Shown here: piece by piece, positions 58,977-64,000 of the stretch
Numbering within the stretch: position 1 is the stretch's first letter
Layout of the letters: each line of letters starts with the position of its first letter
NCBI GenBank assembly: GCA_963556145.1
Contig: OY744466.1
Location: 310,001-374,000, forward strand
Origin: Hygrocybe punicea
Lineage: Eukaryota; Basidiomycota; Agaricomycetes; Agaricales; Hygrophoraceae
DNA length: 64,000 nt
Direction of reading: 5' to 3'
Made by a program: the position numbers and the translations under genes
The notes under the pieces: model-generated
Databases searched by the model: none
Seen by the model: the letters and a program-made list of their open reading frames with translations, nothing else
Told to the model about the DNA's origin: nothing

Positions 58977-59134
58977 CGTTGGAGTGGTACGGAGATACCA
59001 CTCCGAGGGCTAGCTGGAGAATCTCGCAGAAGAGCTGGCGAGGAAGGATGGATTCGGACTGACTACTGACAGGGATCTATCTACAACGAACCGTGGGAGC
59101 CTCGTCACGTGACTAGGCACTCGCTACTACTCCA

Positions 59135-59297
59135 CCGTACCCAAGAACCTCCCTACTCTTGAATCCATGGTGACCAAGAACTGGACCAGGACTGACAACA
59201 TCTTCTGCACAGCCAAAACAAGTGATCTCATATTGATCTGTGACACTAAACCTGTGACCATCAACCAACCAGTACCAACCACTTACCAATACTCACA
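59135..59297 (+). pseudogene. LINE endonuclease, fragment between LTR copies B and C
   Basis: Plus frame: VPKNLPTLESMVTKNWTRTD, then NIFCTAKTSDLILICDTKP, the (T)LE..TKNWTR-x-DN region of fungal LINE endonucleases, ending at the ACAT target of copy C. Confidence 0.75.
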
Positions 59298-61435
59298 TTG
59301 GAGAGGTACGGAGGTACCTCTCCAAGGGCTAGCTGGAGAGTCTCACTGAAGAGCTGGTGAGGAAGACTTGATTGGGAACTGCTACCAAACAGGGAACTAT
59401 CTACAATGAACCTCATCACATGACTGGACACTTGCTACCATTCCAAGTGCCTCCCTTCCTCATAGCAACATCCTTGTCACTATTGAAGACCTGAAAAAAA
59501 AAATGAAAAAAAGAGGAAAGAAAGAGGGAAACAGACTGAAAAAGGAACTAGTCTACTCTACTGGGGTCTACCAAAGGAGGTCCAAGACTGGGATCAAAGG
59601 GAATGGAAAGAAACAGAGGGATGGGAAAAGGTAGGAGAAATGTCATGGACATGAGCCAGAAGTTTTGATGAGCTTCGCATAGAGATGGTGGGAAGATGGC
59701 GGGGTTGTACTCAGTATGGGGAGTTGTTGAAATGCATTGGGTATTGTTGATGACGAGGCGGGGGTTTATATACAGAGTATCTCAGGGGGAGCCTTTGAGG
59801 CTGGGGTGGATGCGGTGGTGATGGTAACAAAGTGCGGACCATGGATTTTGTGTTTGGGGGTAGGTAAGGGTAGGGATGCTCTTCGGATGCCAAATGGGGA
59901 TGTGGGTATAATAGGTGTTGTGCCATGTACGGTTTTAACAGGGAATGTTGGATGCAAGGACGGCTCAGGTTTTCAGGGCAGGGATATTGTCATGGTATGC
60001 TGATGGAGGTGTTGCCATGGGCTCTATTTGCGTAGACGTGTCGGTGTATCATTTTGTGGGCATAGGTGGGTCTGCCTCGCATACAGTCATGGGTCAGGAT
60101 GCTTCATTGTGTGGTGTGTCCCTGATATGTGCCTTCTCCACCATGCTCACATGTTGTTGCTTTTTCTCATCCTGCCCTTTGATGTTTCACCTTGCAGGAC
60201 CATCCCTCCCATTTCTGTTTTCTCCTGTGTGGAACTCCACGATTTTGGATGGTAGAGGCCATGCTCAGCTGTGAGGGTCTCCATAGCATGTTTAGTGGTT
60301 GTTGGAAGTGTGGTACGGTGTGGGGGCGAGACACTCATGTTAGGGTTTGGTTTTGGGTCAGGGTAGATGGGCATGGTGGGTCAAGACAGTGTAGGCACAA
60401 GTCATTCGTGTTGGAAGGGTTTTGAGGCCAGTTTCATGGTGCTGGAAGTGGGTATGCCAGTGGGCATTGAACACTTGTGCTCATGCAAGTGTTTTTGGTC
60501 AGGGTGGGATAAGGTTGCAGGCTGGGATGGAACAGGTGCGGGACAGGGCTCTGGGGTTGGTTTTGCATTGGGGTTGGGTCTACATGCTGGGCGTTCATGC
60601 TCATGGCTGCTTTTGGCACTGGGGTTGAGGTATTTCGAAGGGAGCATGTGGCTGTGCTCTGCCCTGGGGTGTTTGGGCTTGAGGGTGGTGAGAGCCATGG
60701 GCATTGGGCATTTGCATCCATGTTCAGTTTGGAGGTGGTTGGCATTGTGGGATGGCAATGGTGGTGGGTTTCAGGGCCTATGCCTCGTTTTTGGCTTGAT
60801 GTGGTTGGGACTAATAAGGTGGGGTGATGGGGTTGTTGAATGTTCACATTCAGAGGTGCTGGGTGGTGTTGGAGTGGTGTTCCCGGGCACTGGGGCAGTG
60901 AGCATCACAGTTGCTCTCGTTGGGGTCCATGTTGCTGTGGGCTGCATGTAGTCTGCATGGGCCACCGGTGGTGTGATTTGTGGTTTGTTTTTTGTGTTGG
61001 TTTTCTGCCACATTTTTTCCTTCTTCACTTGTTCTTTTTGTTTCTTTTTCATAGTCATTGTATAGGTCAAGAAAATGAAAATGTTTGATGCTAAGAAAAT
61101 TGTCCAGTGCTCAGAAAATCACTTGGTGCTTGGGAAACTGCTCAGGGTGGGGTGATCTGTGCTCTGTGCTCGGTACTCGGAAAATCGCTGGGGTGCTGAA
61201 AAATCACTGGAAATCACTGGAAGTCACTGAAAATTACTGAAGACAGAAGCTGGGTTTGAATCCACTCCCATCACCACATTGGAGAAGTATGGAGGTACCT
61301 CTCCAAGGGCTAGCTGGAGAGTCTTGCTGAAGAGCTAGCAAGGAAGACTTGATTGGGAACTGCTACCAAACAGGGAACTATCTACAATGAACTGTGGGAA
61401 CCTCATCACATGCCTGGACACTCACTACCACTTGA
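59298..61435 (-). mobile_element. GAG-only LTR element, copy C (old, decayed)
   Basis: LTRs at 59298-59445 and 61280-61435 are clearly diverged from each other and from copy B, mainly by transitions. A 4-bp duplication ACAT (59294-59297 and 61436-61439) is intact. The primer site at 61276-61252 and polypurine tract (GAGGGAGG-like) are recognisable. The interior aligns with copy B but the ORF is broken (fragments at 59711-60374, 60402-60847 and 60771-61070, minus), with an internal deletion of about 0.6 kb. Confidence 0.8.
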
Positions 61436-61582
61436 ACATCTATCATGTTCCCAACTAGGATGCGACCCAAAAAGCCCTCATGTAACTATCACAATGTTGA
61501 CTGGGGTGCATTCCGAACCCATTTAGAATCCCTACTCAACCAACTCCCCCCACCAACTCCCATAGCATCACAACAACAGCTT
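61436..61582 (+). pseudogene. LINE endonuclease, last fragment
   Basis: Plus frame: NYHNVDWGAFRTHLESLLNQ then LPPPTPIASQQQ, matching the end of the endonuclease (F..VDW..F...L...L). It is cut by the LTR at 61583; the LINE RT is not in the window. Confidence 0.65.
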
Positions 61583-63232
61583 TGTTACGGATCGCTTCTG
61601 CAGCGGGCTCCGGCAACAATCAACTTAACAGGGGATCGGCTTCCAGAGGGGAGAACAGCAGCTTTCATTGTTGCTTACAGCTAAGACAACACTGCTAACA
61701 GGGGGGGTCAAGGTCTAGTGTCATTGCGAGCCGTGGGGGTTACCCAAAACAAGATGAGTCTGCCCCAAGAACCAGACTAAACGTAAAGAAAGGAAAAGAA
61801 GAAAAAGTCCGAACCAACAACAAGAACAGTACATATAGTGGCTGGTCTTGAGGGGAGGTAAATAGGAATACAACCATGAAGCCACAACATGTCCAACTCT
61901 ACCATGTGTTCACCATGAGGCGTACATGAGGCGTCCTCATGTCGATGTTCTCGCGATCCAACTGGAGGCCCGGGTGTCATTGAGGATAGAAGAGGTCCGG
62001 ATGACTCGGATGATTTGTCATCGGATCATGTGACAAGCAGAATTGCCAATTCGGGGTCTACACTTGCTGTAACAGGCAAGTGCGCAGTTTGGCAAGTGCG
62101 TTGCACGGTCGGGTCAAAGATGGGTATCGTCCAGTGTAGGATTGGTGATGAGAATGTCTTGAGGTGGTGTGGATGTAATGGCAAGGTCGGTATGAAAGAA
62201 AATGAAGGAATGTATAAAGGAAAAAACCAACTAGGACAGTGGGCTAGTCGAGGTCAGACATGTGAACAGCATAAGCTGTACCGGATGACGATGTCTGTTG
62301 ATGACATATCGAGGAGCGGTGTCTTGTCCTGTTTGTGGAACAAGAAGGTCCACTTGATGTCGGTATTCGTCCAAGAAAGGGTATCATTGTAAACGAGTGT
62401 GGGAGATATCAAGGTTATAGATGGAAAAGGTTAAATGAATGTGGGTCCAGGTTTCGAGTCATGGCACGAGTGACAAGCTGTGGGAACAAGTCATCGGGTA
62501 CTGCATTGAAGCGGTGTCGTGCGAACAATATGCGATAGGGGTTGGTTCACTGTTTGGGAAGTTGTATGGTCTGTGGTCGAAGTCCAAAAGAATGTGCTTC
62601 GGCAATGGTCGGATTAGAGAGAACAGTGAAATGTCCCGTGATCGAGGATTGTCCAGGGCATGCGTGCAGGTGAGGAATGTCGTCGGATCGTCAGGGAGGA
62701 TAATGGTAGGCACAGAATACGAAAGTGGAAACCATATATCCGGGAATGGCAATTGTCAATTACGTGTCGAGATATTGTTGAGGTGGAAGTCAGAAGTATC
62801 AATGGCGGAAGGGTTTCGATGCCGATGCCAAAGATAGATCATAACAAAGTAGAAACCGATCAGGAAGGTGATGGCAATGCTGCCAATAACAATTATGGTA
62901 ATGAGCTGTGTCGGGAGTACAGCCATTGTGAATCGGTTTGTCGTGGGATGAAGTCAACAATATGTCAGGGCGAGGGAAAAGACAATAGCGATGATGTCCG
63001 TCGGCAAGGAGACTATTCGGGTACAGCAAGGTAACGTGGGGATGTGTCCATGGTCGGTCTGGATTGTTCTAGAAGAAGAAAGGAAGAAAAGAGAACAAGG
63101 ACAAGAATAAACAACAATGTCCAAAAGAAGACAAAAGGTAAAGGGGAACGAAAAAGGAAGGTATGGTAAAGTGGAATCGTCATCGTGGGTAGTGGAGTCG
63201 GAATCGGAGTTGCGGAGTTGAAAAATGTAACA
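61583..63232 (-). mobile_element. LTR (1650 bp), second copy of the family at 26181, probably a 3' LTR
   Basis: On the minus strand it runs from TGTTACATTTTTC to CGATCCGTAACA and is closely similar to 26181-27855 throughout. No target duplication is found around it, and a purine-rich CCGGGGGTAT lies just upstream of it on the minus strand. It is therefore best read as the 3' LTR of an element that continues past the right edge. Confidence 0.6.
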
Positions 63233-64000
63233 ATACCCCCGGAACAAGGGGAATCGTCCCGATTAACCGGAAGAACAAAGAACAAGGGAAACAAAGAACA
63301 AGGAAAAAAATACAAGGAAAGAACAGACAGTTTAACGACATGATCAAGGCCGGCAAGAAATCAAAGACATGAAGAAGGAAAAAATGTCAGTCCAAAGGTC
63401 ATTGAATCATGAAGACGTTACTGAGTTACAAGGGTTTCAAAAGAAATATATCTGGGTTCGTCCAATTGTATTTTGTCATTTTTTGTCATTTTCAATAATC
63501 AGGGGTTGTTGTTTCTTTGTCATTAAATCGTCAAGGGTGTCGGGGTTGGAAGGAGTGAGGGGTTGTCGGGGTCCAGGTGGTTATTCAAGGTATGTCATAG
63601 TTTGATAACATTTCGGTTGTGTCGTCGGTCTGAAGGGGAGTAGGTGGTCGGCGTTTTGGGGATGAGGGGAGTTCTGGGTGTCAGAAGTTTATAGTCATTA
63701 CGGACACTTGAATGGGCATAGATTTATATCGTTTCAGATATCGGTGTTGTTGACTGATCGTGGATTTCCTACACTCAAATGGTGTGCGAGATTTCTTCAT
63801 ATTCCATGAATGCAACAGGGTCTGGTGTCGGCCAGAGGATGTTTGGGGATTTGGGATAAGGAAGGTGAAAGAATTGCCAGTTCCAAGTTGTACATTGGCA
63901 AAGGATTTCGGATGGGGATTCATTCTTCATCGTTTCTTTTTCTGGTGCATTTACTGCCTTACTGGTCAGCAGCACATCGGGTTCCTTTCCTATGTGGGAT
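63233..64000 (-). other. Probable 3' interior of the element ending at 63232
   Basis: Only short ORFs. The minus strand at 63975-63775 reads MKNESPSEILCQC and TWNWQFFHLPYPKSPN, which I do not recognise. No RT, integrase or chromodomain motif is visible. Confidence 0.35.

Larger units (their letters stand above)
56397..59134 (-). mobile_element. GAG-only LTR element, copy B (young, identical LTRs)
   Basis: LTRs of 155 bp at 56397-56551 and 58980-59134 look identical base for base. Minus orientation: TGGAGTAG..CCACTCCA. A 4-bp duplication CCGT flanks it (56393-56396 and 59135-59138). The polypurine tract (GAGGAAGGGGGGCACT) abuts the 3' LTR. The primer-binding site at 58976-58952 is the complement of a tRNA 3' end with CCA. 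The only coding region is the 696-codon GAG-like ORF. Family kinship with copy A is shown by the primer site, 4-bp duplication, motif before the polypurine tract and related ORF text. Confidence 0.88.

Overview
The window looks like nuclear DNA of a basidiomycete, most likely an agaricomycete mushroom. Genes are cut by many short GT..AG introns of about 46-103 nt. One gene combines an MLKL-like helical domain with a TKL kinase, an arrangement I know from agaricomycetes. The rest is dense in fungal transposable elements (Copia, LINE, KDZ, hAT, non-autonomous LTR elements).

Gene-rich part (1-12.2 kb): the N-terminal half of a Ser/Thr kinase (1-1131, minus, cut by the window edge); a 14-exon gene (2537-7200, minus) for a 1273-residue protein with an MLKL-type four-helix region, a TKL kinase domain and a conserved C-terminal module; a SLOG/Rossmann-like protein (7449-8215, minus); a MATH-like/BTB protein (8489-10402, minus, 511 aa); and, divergently, a SET-domain protein (10826-12160, plus, 419 aa). 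For the two long genes I derived exon borders by hand. Every intron phase closes and the reading frame runs from ATG to stop.

Transposon part (12.3-64 kb): first a 2.35-kb imperfect palindrome inside TA-flanked inverted repeats, then a DDE transposase HTH relic, then a minus-strand Ty1/Copia element that has served as a landing site. In order, Copia carries a 201-bp perfectly palindromic hAT MITE (16066-16266), a GAG-only LTR element (16890-19550), a 1.44-kb hAT element (21772-23215) with a smaller MITE inside it, and a 26-kb element (23409-49452). Target-site duplications are visible at each insertion, and Copia coding sense resumes across each break.

The 26-kb element is the most striking object. 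It has about 0.9-kb terminal inverted repeats beginning CACAGGGTGCAC, a TAT target duplication, 22-bp subterminal tandem repeats, and about 220 copies of a 102-bp satellite as its cargo. A 1.67-kb solo LTR interrupts the array. I see no transposase in it. It looks like a CACTA-like, non-autonomous, satellite-carrying transposon, and I do not know of a described equivalent.

Right part (49.5-64 kb): a decayed KDZ transposase C-terminus, three minisatellites (34, 44 and 45 bp), and a LINE endonuclease region split by a 45-bp repeat and by two more copies of the GAG-only LTR family (56397-59134 with identical LTRs, and 59298-61435, older). A 1.65-kb LTR then closes the series, and its parent element probably runs off the right edge. 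Nothing in this part is likely to be a functional host gene.
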